This document shows positions 9,936 to 20,531 of a DNA stretch of 64,000 bases, one piece after another; within the stretch, counting starts at the first letter, position 1; every line of letters begins with the position of its first letter. The translations under genes and the position numbers were made by a program. The notes below the pieces were generated by a model. That model was not told the DNA's origin. It was given only the letters and a program-made list of their open reading frames with translations, and searched no databases. This DNA is from Taxillus chinensis (Eukaryota; Streptophyta; Magnoliopsida; Santalales; Loranthaceae), in the NCBI GenBank assembly GCA_023512835.1, contig CM042085.1:43586721-43650720 (forward strand), given 5' to 3'.

Positions 9936-12574
9936 GTTGAAAGAACACATTTTGTGAGCGGTTCACACAAGAGGATGTACTCCACAAGACTTAAGGTGTT
10001 ACCTGCACGGTCTCTAATCTATAATTGTTAATAATGGATAAACAAGGTTAAAACCATTGTTAAAATGGATGAACCTCGTATTTGTTTCAATTGCAAATGA
10101 AAGGGCTAGTAAGTTTAGGTTTGGATTGGTTATTCATCGATTTCGACTCTTTAAATCGATGAATCAAAGTCGTAGAGAGTAATTTTCATGAAAGATTAAG
10201 AGGATACAAGTCGTACATTATTCGCCAGGGTGATGTACTCTACGGAGGTGTGGCATTTCCTACACTGAGTCTACTCCACTAGTAGTAGTAAGGAATACAA
10301 GAGGTCACGACCTCCGTCAAAATAGATAAATTCGTTATTTATTTCAATTACAAATAGAAGGCTAGTATCTTCAGACTAGGGTTGGCATTTTAATTAATTT
10401 CCAAAATATCGAATCGATCGATTGAAAAACAAGTAATGATCGTTAAAGGTGAAACAAACACATATTGTACATGGTTCACACAATGGCACATAATCCACAG
10501 TAGTGAGGTGTTTCCCACGGAAAGTGTAATCCACTATTTTGACTAATGAATAAACGAGGTATAAACCTCTATAGGAAACGATGAACCGTTATGTGTCAGT
10601 TTCAAATAAAAAGCTAGCATCCTCAAGTTAGGGTACGCTACTTAATTAATTTTTAGTGTCTCGATTGGATCAATCAAAAACAAAAAGTAATGTTCGTTAA
10701 AGGTTAAAAGGACATATGTCGTACGTAGTTCACACAATGAGACGTACTCCACAGAGGTAAGGTATTATTACCCACACCAAGTCCAATCCACTATTATCAA
10801 TAATGAATAAACGACGTGAAAACCCCTATTAGAGGGGATGAACCCAGGATTTGATTGAACTACAAATGAAAAGGCTAATAACTTTAGGTTTGAGTTGATT
10901 ATTTAATTGATTTCGACACGCCGAATGGATGAATTGAACAACGAATGAAATTTTCCCGAAAGATTCAAAGGAAACAAGTTGTACGTGCTTCGCCCAATGT
11001 GACAACCCTTTGGAGGTGACCTATTTTATACATCGAGTCTATTATATCATAGCAATAAGGAATACAAGAGGTTACAACCTCCACGAAATTGTATAAATCC
11101 AAGTTTTGTCTCAATTACAAATAAAAACGCTAGTGTCTTCATGTTAGGCTTGGCTATCTAATTAATTTCTAACGTCTCGAATGGATTGTTAAAAACAACT
11201 AAAGTTATTAAAAGTTAAAAAGACATATGTTATACGTTATTCACATAGGGGAACGTAATTCACGGTAGTAAGGTGTTACCCAAGCGGAGTCTAATCCACA
11301 ATTATGACTAAGGAATAAACGAGCCTAAAACCTCTATTAGGGTGGATGAACCTAGTATATGTTTCATTTACGAATAAAAAGGTTACTACCTTAAGGTATT
11401 GTTTTGCTATTTATTTAATATTTGGTGTTTCGAAAGGATCGATCAAAAGCAAAAAGTGACGTTTATTAATGGTTGAAAGAACACATTTTGTGAGCGGTTC
11501 ACACAAGAGGATGTACTCCACGAGATTAAGGTGTTACCTGCACGGTCTCTAATCTATAATTGTTAATAATGGATAAACAAGGTTAAAACCATTGTTAAAA
11601 TGGATGAACCTCGTATTTGTTTCAATTGCAAATGAAAGGGCTAGTAAGTTTAGGTTTGGATTGGTTATTCATCGATTTTCGACTCTTTAAATCGATGAAT
11701 CAAAGTTGTAGAGAGTAATTTTCATGAAAGATTAAGAGGATACAAGTCGTACGTTATTCGCCCAGGGTGATGTACTCTACTGGAGGTGTGGCATTTCCTA
11801 CACCGAGTCTGCTCCACTAGTAGTTGTAAGGAATACAAGAGGTCACGACCTCCTGTCAAAATAGATAAATTCGTTATTTATTTCAATTACAAATAGAAGG
11901 CTAGTATCTTCAGACTAGGGTTGGCATTTTAATTAATTTCCAAAATATCGAATCGATCGATTGAAAAACAAGTAATGATCGTTAAAGGTGAAACAAACAC
12001 ATATTGTACATGGTTCACACAATGGCACATAATCCACAGTAGTGAGGTGTTTCCCACGCGAAGTGTAATCCACTATTTTGACTAATGAATAAACGAGGTA
12101 TAAACCTCTATAGGAAACGATGAACCGTTATGTGTCGGTTTCAAATAAAAAGCTAGCATCCTGAAGTTAGGGTATGCTACTTAGTTAATTTTTAGTGTCT
12201 CGATTGGATCAATCAAAAACAAAAAGTAATGTTCGCTAAAGGTTAAAAGGACACATGTTGTACGTAGTTCACACAATGAGACGTACTCCACGGAGGTAAG
12301 GTAATATTACCCACACCAAGTCCAATCCACTATTATCAATAATGAATAAACGACGTGAAAACCCCTATTAGAGGGGATGAACCCAAGATTTGATTGAACT
12401 ACAAATGAAAAGGCTAATAACTTTAGGTTTGAGTTGATTATTTAGTTGATTTCGACACGCTGAATGGATGAATCGAACAACGAATGAAATTTTCCCGAAA
12501 GATTCAAAGGAAACAAGTTGTACGTGGTTCGCCCAATGTGACAACCCTTTGGAGGTGACCTATTTTATACATTG
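9936..12574. repeat. Satellite array block 2
   Basis: Resumes in monomer B exactly where block 1 stopped (GTTGA shared). It runs through C-F, a full A-F unit from the A anchor at 11175, and ends in monomer F at the R2 target. About 1.7 HOR units. The first 5 bases are the R1-1 duplication; the last 5 (CATTG) are the R2 duplication. Confidence 0.96.
12570..12574. repeat. Target-site duplication of R2, left copy (CATTG)
   Basis: CATTG is repeated at 27354-27358. An uninterrupted F copy reads TATACATTGAGTC or TATACATCGAGTC. Confidence 0.95.
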
Positions 12575-12659
12575 TGTAAGGACCCGTACCTTGAGTTAGT
12601 CGGTTTTGCCTCCCTGAGTAGAGTTTTTCTAGATTTTGACCTAGTAGTTGGACTCCAAT

Positions 12660-12900
12660 GAATTCACGTGCAAAAGGAAAGATGCTTAGAATGATGTCCT
12701 CTATCTACCACGAAGTTTCAGACCAAATGGACATGTATGTGAGGTGCACGTGATATGGGTCCAATTCACGTGCAAGTGTAATTGTCTTCCAAATGATGCA
12801 AGGAGGCTAGGGGTGAAGTTTGAAAGCATTTGGAGTTCATATGGAGTTGCACGTGAATTGGGAATTCACGTGCAAATTGGCGTGCAAGCATATTTTTGCA
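12660..12900 (+). promoter_or_regulatory. R2 U3 module with five G-boxes
   Basis: CACGTG at 12665, 12747, 12767, 12850 and 12867. It is colinear with the R1 U3, including a 20-bp identical run at 12866-12885 against R1 3772-3791, followed in both by a close match to ATATTTTTG. Confidence 0.72.
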
Positions 12901-13003
12901 TGGGTCCCTTGGTTTTGGCATTCTAAGGAACTTTCTCCAAAGGACCATGTTGAAATTCGAATATTTTGGTGTGTATGGATGCGGAAAGGTTGTAGCTTGT
13001 GTA

Positions 13004-13061
13004 ATCAAAACTACGTCGTTTTGATCCTGGGTTTACTTAATCAAAACTACGTCGTTTTGAT
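13004..13061. promoter_or_regulatory. Duplicated ACGT-core inverted motif in R2 U3
   Basis: Two identical 22-bp motifs at 13004-13025 and 13040-13061, with arms ATCAAAAC and GTTTTGAT around TACGTC. They lie just upstream of the TATA box and recur in the middle LTR (18596-18617, 18632-18653) and the 3' LTR (26060-26081, 26096-26117). ACGT cores are typical plant bZIP targets. Confidence 0.78.
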
Positions 13062-13071
13062 GTGAATGGTG

Positions 13072-13082
13072 TCTATATAAGG
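13072..13082 (+). promoter_or_regulatory. TATA box of R2 5' LTR
   Basis: TCTATATAAGG, 11 bases after the second inverted motif, in the right place for the LTR core promoter. Confidence 0.75.
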
Positions 13083-13135
13083 AGGGCTTGAGTTTGAGTT
13101 AGGGTTCTTGTGTTCCTTTGCTTGCACTTCGCTGC

Positions 13136-13169
13136 TGAGAGAGAGAGAGAGCTAGAGAGAGAGAGGGAA
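13136..13169 (+). repeat. GA microsatellite in R2 LTR
   Basis: Two (GA)n runs separated by GCTAGA. Lengths and flanks differ slightly in the three LTR copies. Confidence 0.85.
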
Positions 13170-13320
13170 GGGGAGTCTTGGTTCTTTGCCTGGAGCATCT
13201 TGCGTGGGGAGGACGGCGTTTGGCGCGGGAGCAAGGAAGATCCGCTTTAAGGTAGGGGTTCCCGTTCTTCCTAAACCCTCCTGTCCTAGGGTCCTAGGAC
13301 GATTTCTGGTCATATCTGTT

Positions 13321-13336
13321 TATATATATATATATG
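13321..13336. repeat. TA dinucleotide run in R2 LTR
   Basis: Short (TA)n tract before a TGTAAATTCATATAGG segment; present in all three R2 LTRs. Confidence 0.8.
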
Positions 13337-13652
13337 TAAATTCATATAGGTGTGATCTCCTATATGAATGTTGGCCTTCAATGGCATTTTGGTGTGGTTC
13401 TGTGATCTATATGCTATATGTTTGATGAAAAGCCTGTGTGAATATAGTTATGTGTATATGCCTGCCAAGTGTTTGAAATTATGCTGTGAGGTTGTGCATG
13501 TTATGTGTTTGTGGAAATGCCTGTGTGGCTGGGTTTGTGAGCTTGTGGATATATGCATGCTAAGTGTTCGAGGTTATTCCTGTGTGACTAAGCATACTTA
13601 GTGCTTGATGTTATGCCTGTATGGCCATGTGTCTTGCGTGTTTGCTTGTACA

Positions 13653-13820
13653 CCCGGTGGCCGTGGAAGCCCTGGGACTGTTTTGTGGAACCCGGTGGTG
13701 TGGAAGCCCGGGGCTGTTTTGTGGAACCCGGTGGGTGTGGAAGCCTGGGGATTTTGTGGAACCCGGTGTTGTGGAAGCCCGGGACCGTTCTTGAAACCCG
13801 GTGGCGTGGAAGCCTGGGAG
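13653..13820 (+). repeat. Minisatellite in R2 LTR (about 40-bp unit)
   Basis: Four to five units built on TTTTGTGGAACCCGGTGG followed by GTGGAAGCCCGGG. Unit edges vary. The corresponding arrays are about 19241-19405 and 26708-26880, with different exact units. An upstream stretch (13430-13620) is a more degenerate repeat with recurring TGCCTGTGTGG. Confidence 0.8.
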
Positions 13821-14130
13821 TGTTTATGTACTAGCCCATGTATGATCGTGTTTCTTGTTATAGCCTGTAACCATATCTGGTGGGATAATTGTATCACGAC
13901 ACAACACTTGTACACAAGGCATGTAGATACCAGGTGCATGGGATGGGTTGGGGAGACATGATCCCTATGTTGCCGTGGTTGCTCACCCCTCCTACCATGT
14001 TGTTTTCTTTTCAGGAACCTACAGGCGTTAGGTGGGACCCCAAGGTGGAAGACCTTATTTATTTAATTTGTTTATGTTATTTTTATTATGAGAATCGATG
14101 TAACCCCAGGTGGGGAAAGGATTTTGTTGT

Positions 14131-14136
14131 AATAAA
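14131..14136 (+). other. Candidate poly(A) signal of R2
   Basis: AATAAA after TTTTGTTG, about 155 bp before the LTR end. Use is inferred from position. Confidence 0.5.
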
Positions 14137-14295
14137 CTGGATTGGATTGCTTTTAATGAATATTACTTTCTTGAATGTTGTGGATGTTTAAAATGTTAAA
14201 TTCTTGTTTTGTATCCTACCCCTTTGCCCTCCGTGTGGGTAAAAGGGGAGTCACGTACCGGTTTCCTCGGGTTGGAAATCCGGGGCGTGACAATA

Positions 14296-14307
14296 TGGTA
14301 TCAGAGC
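14296..14307 (+). other. R2 primer binding site (initiator tRNA-Met)
   Basis: TGGTATCAGAGC starts 3 bases after the LTR end and is the standard plant initiator-Met primer site. The matching site of the second interior is interrupted (19888-20125). Confidence 0.92.
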
Positions 14308-14712
14308 ATGGTCTAGTTGGCCTAGGGTAGTGGGCGGACTTGGTTATCTTGAGTCCTTTGGAGGAGCCTGGAGGGACATGCCTGATCAACATGGTCCTCT
14401 TTGAGCCTCCAAGGTGTACTTGGGGTAGTCCGGTCTTGTAGTAGGATTTGCATGCATTGGCATTAGGGCACTAGTTGCATTTCTTTGTGAATGTATGCTA
14501 AATCGTGGATAAAATCATATGATTAAGTGAAATGTGCAACTCGATTTGTTTGGCAATGTGTCTTGAATTGTGCAATGTGATTGATGCAATGTATGTGTGT
14601 AACATCACGTGATAGTGGAATTGATCAGTGGGGGTACAGTGGGGGTAGAGGTAGTGACGCGATAGATTATAAAATTGTTTTGACGTTGTGCTTCTTACTT
14701 CGTGTAGTAAGA
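14308..14712 (+). other. R2 leader, first interior
   Basis: Untranslated leader ending at the Gag ATG (14713). No other element seen. Confidence 0.6.
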
Positions 14713-15850
14713 ATGCCGCCGAGGGAGAGTGACACGTGCGTCCGGGGCAATGGGCGATGAGTCATCTGCCCATGAGGGTCCGGGTGCGGGACCATCCGTT
14801 GGAGGGCATGCGTTATTCTTCGGCACAGCTGCAAGAAGGCATCCAGGCGGAGGTACGAGAGCTACGGGAGGGACTCCGGCAGGACGTTCGGGAGGAGGTG
14901 CGCCGTGAGATGGCGACACAGCGGTGGTGCCACCACCACCACCACCAAGACGAGAGGCGCCTCGTGAGCGTGAGAGTTCGCTGGGTGGTGTACCGACCCG
15001 TGCGAGAGGATGACGTGGTGACACGGTTCCGAAAGGAACAACCTCCGCGATTTAAGGGGGAGAAGATCCTGTGGTAGGCTGAGCGGTGGTTGAGGCGGAT
15101 TGAGCACGTGTTCTCCTTTCTCCTGCCCAGGAGGAGGAGGATAAGGTGCGGCCCGGCATTCGGCAGTGGAGGGGGACGCTTTGGAGTGGTGGACGAGTGT
15201 TGCGGGGAGCCGTGCGGTGCAACTCATGTTTTGGGAGGAGTTCTTGCAACTCTTCCAAGATGAGTTCTTCCGGAATCGGTGAGATGGCAAAAGAGGGAAG
15301 AATTTGGCGGCTTGAAGCAGGGATCCAAGACGGTACCTGAATATGAGCGGGAGTTCCGGAGATTGAGTAGGTTTGCTCCTGAGACTGTGGTAGGGGAGGA
15401 CCTGAAGGCCCACAAGTTCACCTTGGGTCTCAGGCCAGCCCTTAGGGAGAGGGTGGCGATTCTACGCTTGAGGACCTATCCGAGGCCCGTGGAGACGGCC
15501 CGTATAGGCGAGAGGAAGCTGGATGATGGGAGGCAGGCCCATCGGGGGCGCCAGTTGCAGAGTGGGCCTGATCGAGATGCAGGGTCCAAGAGGCTCAAGA
15601 CGGAGGAGAGGGATAGCAGTTCCTTCCGCGGCAGGGGACAGACATTGGCGAACCCAAGGAGGTCTAGCTTTGGCGGTGGCGAGACAGGGCGGTCCAGCGG
15701 GGGTCTCCCCGGCGGTTGTTCTTCTTGTGGGGAGCAAGGCCACTTGAGGAAGGAGTGTCCAAAGAGGGACCGGAAATGCCATAGATGTGGACGAGAGGGC
15801 CATTCGAGCCGGGTTTGCCGGAGTGGCAACAGGGGAGTGGGAGGCATGAC
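14713..15850 (+). pseudogene. Gag domain of R2, first copy
   Basis: The capsid-like segment is read in pieces. The C-terminal half is open from 15279 to 16010, with WQKREEF and TVPEYEREFRRLSRFAPE typical of plant Ty3/gypsy Gag. Two CCHC zinc knuckles follow, CSSCGEQGHLRKEC from 15717 and CHRCGREGHSSRVC ending about 15820, both with normal C-X2-C-X4-H-X4-C spacing. It would package the element RNA in cytoplasmic particles. Confidence 0.85.
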
Positions 15851-16122
15851 ATCCGGCCCAAGGAGTGATGCGGTTTTCGTGCACCAAGTGAGAGACCGGC
15901 TCGTCGGTGGCAGGCCAGCCAAGCAAGATCCAGTCGGACCCGACCTCGGGGGAGGCCGGAGCGGCAGCAGACCGAGGGCGGAGGCAACCTTAGCGGGAAG
16001 CGTCCGGTGAGTGAGCCGACTAGTGGCACGGGCCAAGGAAGGGTGTTTGCGTCTGGAGGCGACATACCAGGAGGAGGCCGAGCTACCACCCCCACACCTG
16101 TGAGGGTGGAGCAGGACCATCG

Positions 16123-16583
16123 GTGGTTAGAGGTACCCTCTTGATCTCCCGTACCTTAGCTTCTGTTCTTTTCGATACGGGTGCATCGTGTTCGTTTGTT
16201 CTTGAGCTTGTGATAGATAGTTTGGGGTTAGCTTGTGTGGAGGCCGCGAGGCCCCTAGTTGTGGAGTCTCAGGTGGGAGGCATGATAGAGGTACGACGAG
16301 TGTGTCGTGATGTGTGTTAACCATAGGAGAGGTGGAGCCGCGTTTTGACTTGCATGTGATGCCTTTGAGGGCGTTTGACCTGATCTTGGGTATGGATTGG
16401 CTTATGGCTTTCCAGGCCAAGATAGATTGTTATCGGCGGCGTGTGTCCTTTGTGACACCTGCGGGGACCTCTTGCACCTGCAGGGGGAGTGGGATTGTGA
16501 GGCGAGTCGGGTGGGCCAGTGTTGGACCAGGTGGGGTGCCATTACCCACAGGTTGGCGGCCTGACCTTTGCCGAGGAGGGTAA
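16123..16583 (+). pseudogene. Aspartic protease of R2, first copy
   Basis: LFDTGASCSFV has the catalytic Asp at 16174 (residue 18 of the 16123 frame). After a frame change, FDLILGMDWL near 16375-16405 is the conserved flap/hydrophobic-Gly motif. It would cleave the polyprotein. Confidence 0.85.
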
Positions 16584-16589
16584 GGTGGA

Positions 16590-17480
16590 AAAGAGGGTGT
16601 GGCCCGTTGTTGTGGACCAATTTCGGGATGTTTTTCCTGAGCGGTTGAGGAGTTTGCCACCTAAGAGGAGTGTGGAGTTCACCATCGAGTTGGTGCCGGG
16701 GACAGGTCCAATTTCCCAAGTAGCGTATCGTATGGGGCCAGCCGAGGCGAGGGAGCTTCGAGAGGCAAATCGAGGGAGTTGGTGGGCCAGGGGTATATCG
16801 GACCAAGTACCTCACCTTGGGGTGCTCGGTGCTCTTTGCTAAGAACGGCGATGGCACGCTTCGTCTCTGCATCGACTACAGGAAGGCCGAATTCGGTGAG
16901 CGTGAAGAACAAGTACCCGTTGCCTCGGATAGATGACCTGTTTGACCAATTGAGTGGGGCCCAGGTGGTTTTCCAAGATAGATTTACGGTCGGGGTATCA
17001 CCGGCTCGGGGTTAGGGAGGAGGACATCCCTAAGACGGCTTTTCGGTGCAGGTATGGGCATTATGAGTGGGTAGTGATGCCTTTCGGGCTCACTAATGCG
17101 CCAGCAGGTGTTCATGCATTTGATGAACCAAGTCTTTGCCCCATACTTAGACTCGTTCGTGGTGGTGTTTATCGACGACATCTTGGTGTATTCCAAGACC
17201 GAGAGGGAGCACGTGGAGCACTTGGCAACAGTGTTGCAAACCTTGAGGGACAGCATTGTTTGCTAAGTTTAGCAAGTGTGAGTTTTGGCCGCAGGAGGTT
17301 CACTTTCTTGGCCATGTGGTGTCACCGAGGGAGTTAGGGTGGACCCGGCCAAGATTGAGGCCGTGGCATCGTGGGCAAGGCCAACCAACGTTTTTGAGAT
17401 CCGTAGTTTTCTTGGCTTGGCGGGGTACTATCGTCGTTTTGTAGAGGGGTTCTCCCGTTTGGCGGCGCCTATGCGGCGTT
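16590..17480 (+). pseudogene. Reverse transcriptase of R2, first copy
   Basis: Recognisable blocks in shifting frames: [30 protein letters not shown], the FIDD catalytic pair at about 17168-17179, and [20 protein letters not shown] near 17410. It would copy element RNA to DNA. At least three frameshifts separate the blocks. Confidence 0.85.
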
Positions 17481-17489
17481 GACTCGGAA

Positions 17490-17950
17490 GGGCGTGAAGT
17501 TTGAGTGGACGGACAAGTGCCAGCAGGCGTTTGAGACTCTCAAAACCCGTTTGACCACTGCCCCGTGTTGAGGTTGCCTAGGGAGGATATTCCGTATGAG
17601 GTGTCTTGTGATGCGTCCGGGGTTGGTTTGGGGTGTGTGCTTATGCGGGGGCACGGTGTGGTAGCTTATGGGTCAAGGCGGTCAAGCCTCATGAGCAGAA
17701 TTATCCTACTCATGACCTTGAGTTATGCGTTGTCATCTTCGCCCTGAAGAGTTGGCAGCACTACCTCTTGGGGGAAAAGTTTGTGGTGTTCTCGGATCAC
17801 AAGAGCCTTAATACATCTTTACTCGGAAGGACTTGAATTTGAGGCAAAGGAGATGGGTGGAGTATTTGCAGACCTTTGATTTTACTCTTGCCTATACCCC
17901 GGGCAAGGGTAATGTTGTGGGCGATGCATTGAGCGAGAGGGTCCCGAGCA
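17490..17950 (+). pseudogene. RNase H of R2, first copy
   Basis: CDASGVGLGCVLM (first catalytic Asp near 17600), HDLELCVVIFALKSWQHYL and FSDHKSL are visible in two frames; TPGKGNVV follows near 17900. It would remove the RNA strand during reverse transcription. A deletion after 17940 removes a stretch present in the second copy (about 23740-23960). Confidence 0.82.
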
Positions 17951-18450
17951 TGAGTTGTCATTTCGGGGGCGGTTGGTAGTAGCTTCTTCCCTCGGGGATG
18001 AGGTGATGAGGGAGTTTCACCAATCTAGGGTTGCTTGTGCATCCAAGGGGGTACGAAGATGTACCATGCGCTTCTGAGACATTTTTGGTGGCCTGGGATG
18101 AAACGCGATGTGGCTGCCTTTGTTTCGCGGTGCCTCACGTGTCGGCAGGTGAAGGGCTGAGCATCGGCGGCCGGCGGGCATGTTACGACCCTTGCCCATA
18201 GCGGAGTGGAAGTGGGACCATATCGCGATGGACTTTGTGGACGGTCTTCCACCCACCCTGGGAGGAAGGACATGATTTGGGTGATTGTGGATCGACTCAC
18301 AAAGTCGGCCCATTTTCTTTTTGCGTTCGCGAGCGGGACTCCATTGGGACTTTGAGTCACCGTACATGAACGAGATTGTGAGACCGCATGGGGTACCATC
18401 ATCGGTTGTCTCGACCGGGATTCGAGGTTCGCTTCCCGTTTTCGGGCCGG
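17950..18450 (+). pseudogene. Integrase N-terminal part of R2, first copy
   Basis: CLTC of the HHCC zinc finger is at 18131-18142, then the start of the DDE core (the DNA for AMDFVDGLP near 18225, WVIVDRLTKSAHF near 18280). The core ends abruptly at about 18450, before the catalytic Glu. Confidence 0.8.
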
Positions 18451-18470
18451 TTTCCTCGGGTTGCAAATTG
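18446..18470 (+). other. Chimeric junction integrase / LTR end / LTR interior
   Basis: Integrase DNA ending GGGCCGGTTT runs into CCTCGGGTTG, which matches the LTR 3' end (ACCGGTTTCCTCGGGTTGG), and then into CAAATTGGCGTGCG from LTR position 297 onward. Two short overlaps (CCGGTTT and TTG.AAAT) suggest template switching or microhomology repair. Confidence 0.75.
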
Positions 18471-19884
18471 GCGTGCGAGCATATTTTTGCATGGGTCCCT
18501 TGGTTTTGGCATTCTAAGGAACTTTCTCCAAAGGACCATGTTGAAATTCCGAATATTTTGGTGTGTATGGATGCGGAAAGGTTGTAGCTTGTGTAATCAA
18601 AACTACGTCGTTTTGATCCTGGGTTTACTTAATCAAAACTACGTCGTTTTGATGTGAATGGTGTCTATATAAGGAGGGCTTGAGTTTGAGTTAGGGTTCT
18701 TGTGTTCCTTTTGCTTGTTCTTTGCGAGAGAGAGAGAGAGCTAGAGAGAGAGAGGGAAGGGGAGTTCTTGGTTCTGCGCGGAGCATCTTGCGTGGGGAGG
18801 ACGGCGTTTGGCGCGGGAGCAAGGAAGATCCGCTTTAAGGTAGGGGTTGTTCTTCCTAAACCCTCCTGTCCTAGGGTCCTAGGACAGTTCCTGTGTGTAT
18901 CTGTTTATATATATATATATGTAAATTCATATAGGTGTGATCTCCTATATGAATGTTGGCCTTCAGTGGCATTTTGGTGTGGTTCCGTGATCTATATGCT
19001 ATATGTTTGATGAAAAGCTTGTGTGAATATAGTTATGTGTATATCGCGCCAAGTGTTTGAAATTATGCCTGTGAGGTTGTGCATGTTATGTGTTTGTGGA
19101 AATGCCTGTGTGGCTTGGGTTTGTGAGCTTGTGGATATATGCATGCTAAGTGTTCGAGGTTATTCCTGTGTGACTAAGCATACTTAGTGCTTGATGTTAT
19201 GCCTGTATGGCCATGTGTCTTTGCGTGTTTGCTTGTACACCCGGTGGGCCGTGGAAGCCGGGACTGTTTTGTGGAACCCGGTGGCGTGGAAGCCCGGGGC
19301 TGTTTTGTGGAACCCGGTGGTGTGGAAGCCAGGACTGTTTTGTGGAACCCGGTGGGTGTGGAAGCCGGGATCGTTCTTGAAACCCGGTGGTTGTGGAAGC
19401 CTGGGAGTGTTTATGTACTAGCCCATGTATATGTTGTGTTTCTTTGTTATAGCTCGTAACCATATCTGGTGGGATAATTGTATCACGACACAGCACTTGT
19501 ACACAAGGCATGTAGATATCCAGGTGCATGGGATGGGTTGGGGAGACATGATCCCTCCGACGGTGTGGTTGCTCACCCCTCCTACCATGTTGTTTTCTTT
19601 TCAGGAACCTACGGGCGTTAGGTGGGACCCCAAGGTGGAAGACCTTATTTATTTAATTTGTTTATGTTATTTTTATTATGAGAATCGATGTAACCCCGGT
19701 GGGGAAAGGATTTTGTTGTAATAAAGCTGGATTGGATTGCTTTTAATGAATATTACTTTCTTGAATGTTGTGGATGTTTAAAATGTTAAATTCTTGTTTT
19801 GTATCCTACCCCTTTGCCCTCCGTGTGGGTAAAAGGGGAGTCACGTACCGGTTTCCTCGGGTTGGAAATCCGGGCGGCGTGACA
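18462..19884 (+). repeat. R2 middle LTR, 5'-truncated
   Basis: 1,423 bp matching the 5' LTR from 12871 and the 3' LTR from 25927. The first 296 bp, including three of the five G-boxes and part of a fourth, are absent. The inverted motifs, TATA box and 3' end are kept. Confidence 0.92.
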
Positions 19885-19890
19885 ATATGG

Positions 19891-20121
19891 CCTCCCACGG
19901 GGGGTTGGCCCCCTGTGGAACGACCCATGAGTGGGTGTTCCAGTCCCATTGCATGGTTAGGACGTTGGCCTCATGGTAGTGGGCGGATACCTTTCCTCCT
20001 AGGGAAGCCCGGGAGGGGAAACCAAAAAAAAAACCCGGCCAGACAAAAAGCCAGGAGCCCCCCCCCACCCGCCCCCCCGGCCCCGCGCTGCCTGCTGGGG
20101 GGGCCTGGCTATCTCGAGTGC
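19891..20121 (+). other. Anomalous GC-rich insert inside the second R2 primer site
   Basis: About 231 bp separate TGG of the primer site from the resumed leader (AGAGCATGGTCTAG). The insert has long C and A homopolymers near 20022-20090. Part of it (19951-19986) is a degraded copy of the adjacent leader (GCATGGT...TTGGCC...GTAGTGGGCGG). This looks more like badly resolved consensus than a real gene or element. Confidence 0.7.
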
Positions 20122-20531
20122 TATCGAGAGCATGGTCTAGTTGGCCTAGGGTAGTGGGCGGACTTGGTTATCTTGAGTCCTTTGGGGAGCTGGAGGGACA
20201 TGCGATCAACATGGTCCTCTTTGAGCCTCCAAGGTGTACTTGGGGTAGTCCGGTCTTGTAGTAGGATTTGCATGCATTGGCATTAGGGCACTAGTTGCAT
20301 TTCTTTGTGAATGTATGCTAAGCTGTGGATAAAATCATATGATTAAGTGAAATGTGCAACTCGATTTGTTTGGCAATGTGTCTTAAGCGTGCAATGTGAT
20401 TGATGCAATGTATGTGTGTAACATCACGTGATAGTGGAATTGATCGGTGGGGGTACGGTGGGGGTAGAGGTAGTGACGCGATAGATTATAAAATTGTTTT
20501 GACGTTGTGCTTCTTACTTCGTGTAGTAAGA
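20122..20531 (+). other. R2 leader, second interior
   Basis: Matches 14301-14712 with small indels; leads to the Gag ATG at 20532. Confidence 0.7.

Larger units (their letters stand above)
12575..14292 (+). repeat. R2 5' LTR
   Basis: 1,718 bp, TG...CA. U3 carries five CACGTG boxes and two copies of a 22-bp inverted motif. A TATA box, a GA microsatellite, a TA run, a degenerate repeat and a minisatellite follow, and AATAAA lies near the 3' end. Confidence 0.95.
14713..18450 (+). pseudogene. R2 gag-pol, first copy, truncated in integrase
   Basis: Gag-Pol remnant starting MPP at 14713 and lost inside the integrase core at about 18450, where LTR sequence follows. The order is Gag, protease, reverse transcriptase, RNase H, integrase N-terminal part. 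Frameshifts occur every few hundred bases, so no multidomain protein could be made from this copy as assembled. Comparison with the second copy (20532-25302) shows near-identity outside small indels. The integrase second half, chromodomain-like tail, 3' UTR and polypurine tract are all missing. Confidence 0.88.

Noticed and set aside
14934..14948. Run of CAC codons (poly-His) on the plus strand near the start of R2 Gag
   Set aside because: It is a simple CAC repeat within a low-complexity part of Gag, repeated at 20749; not a metal-binding domain on its own.
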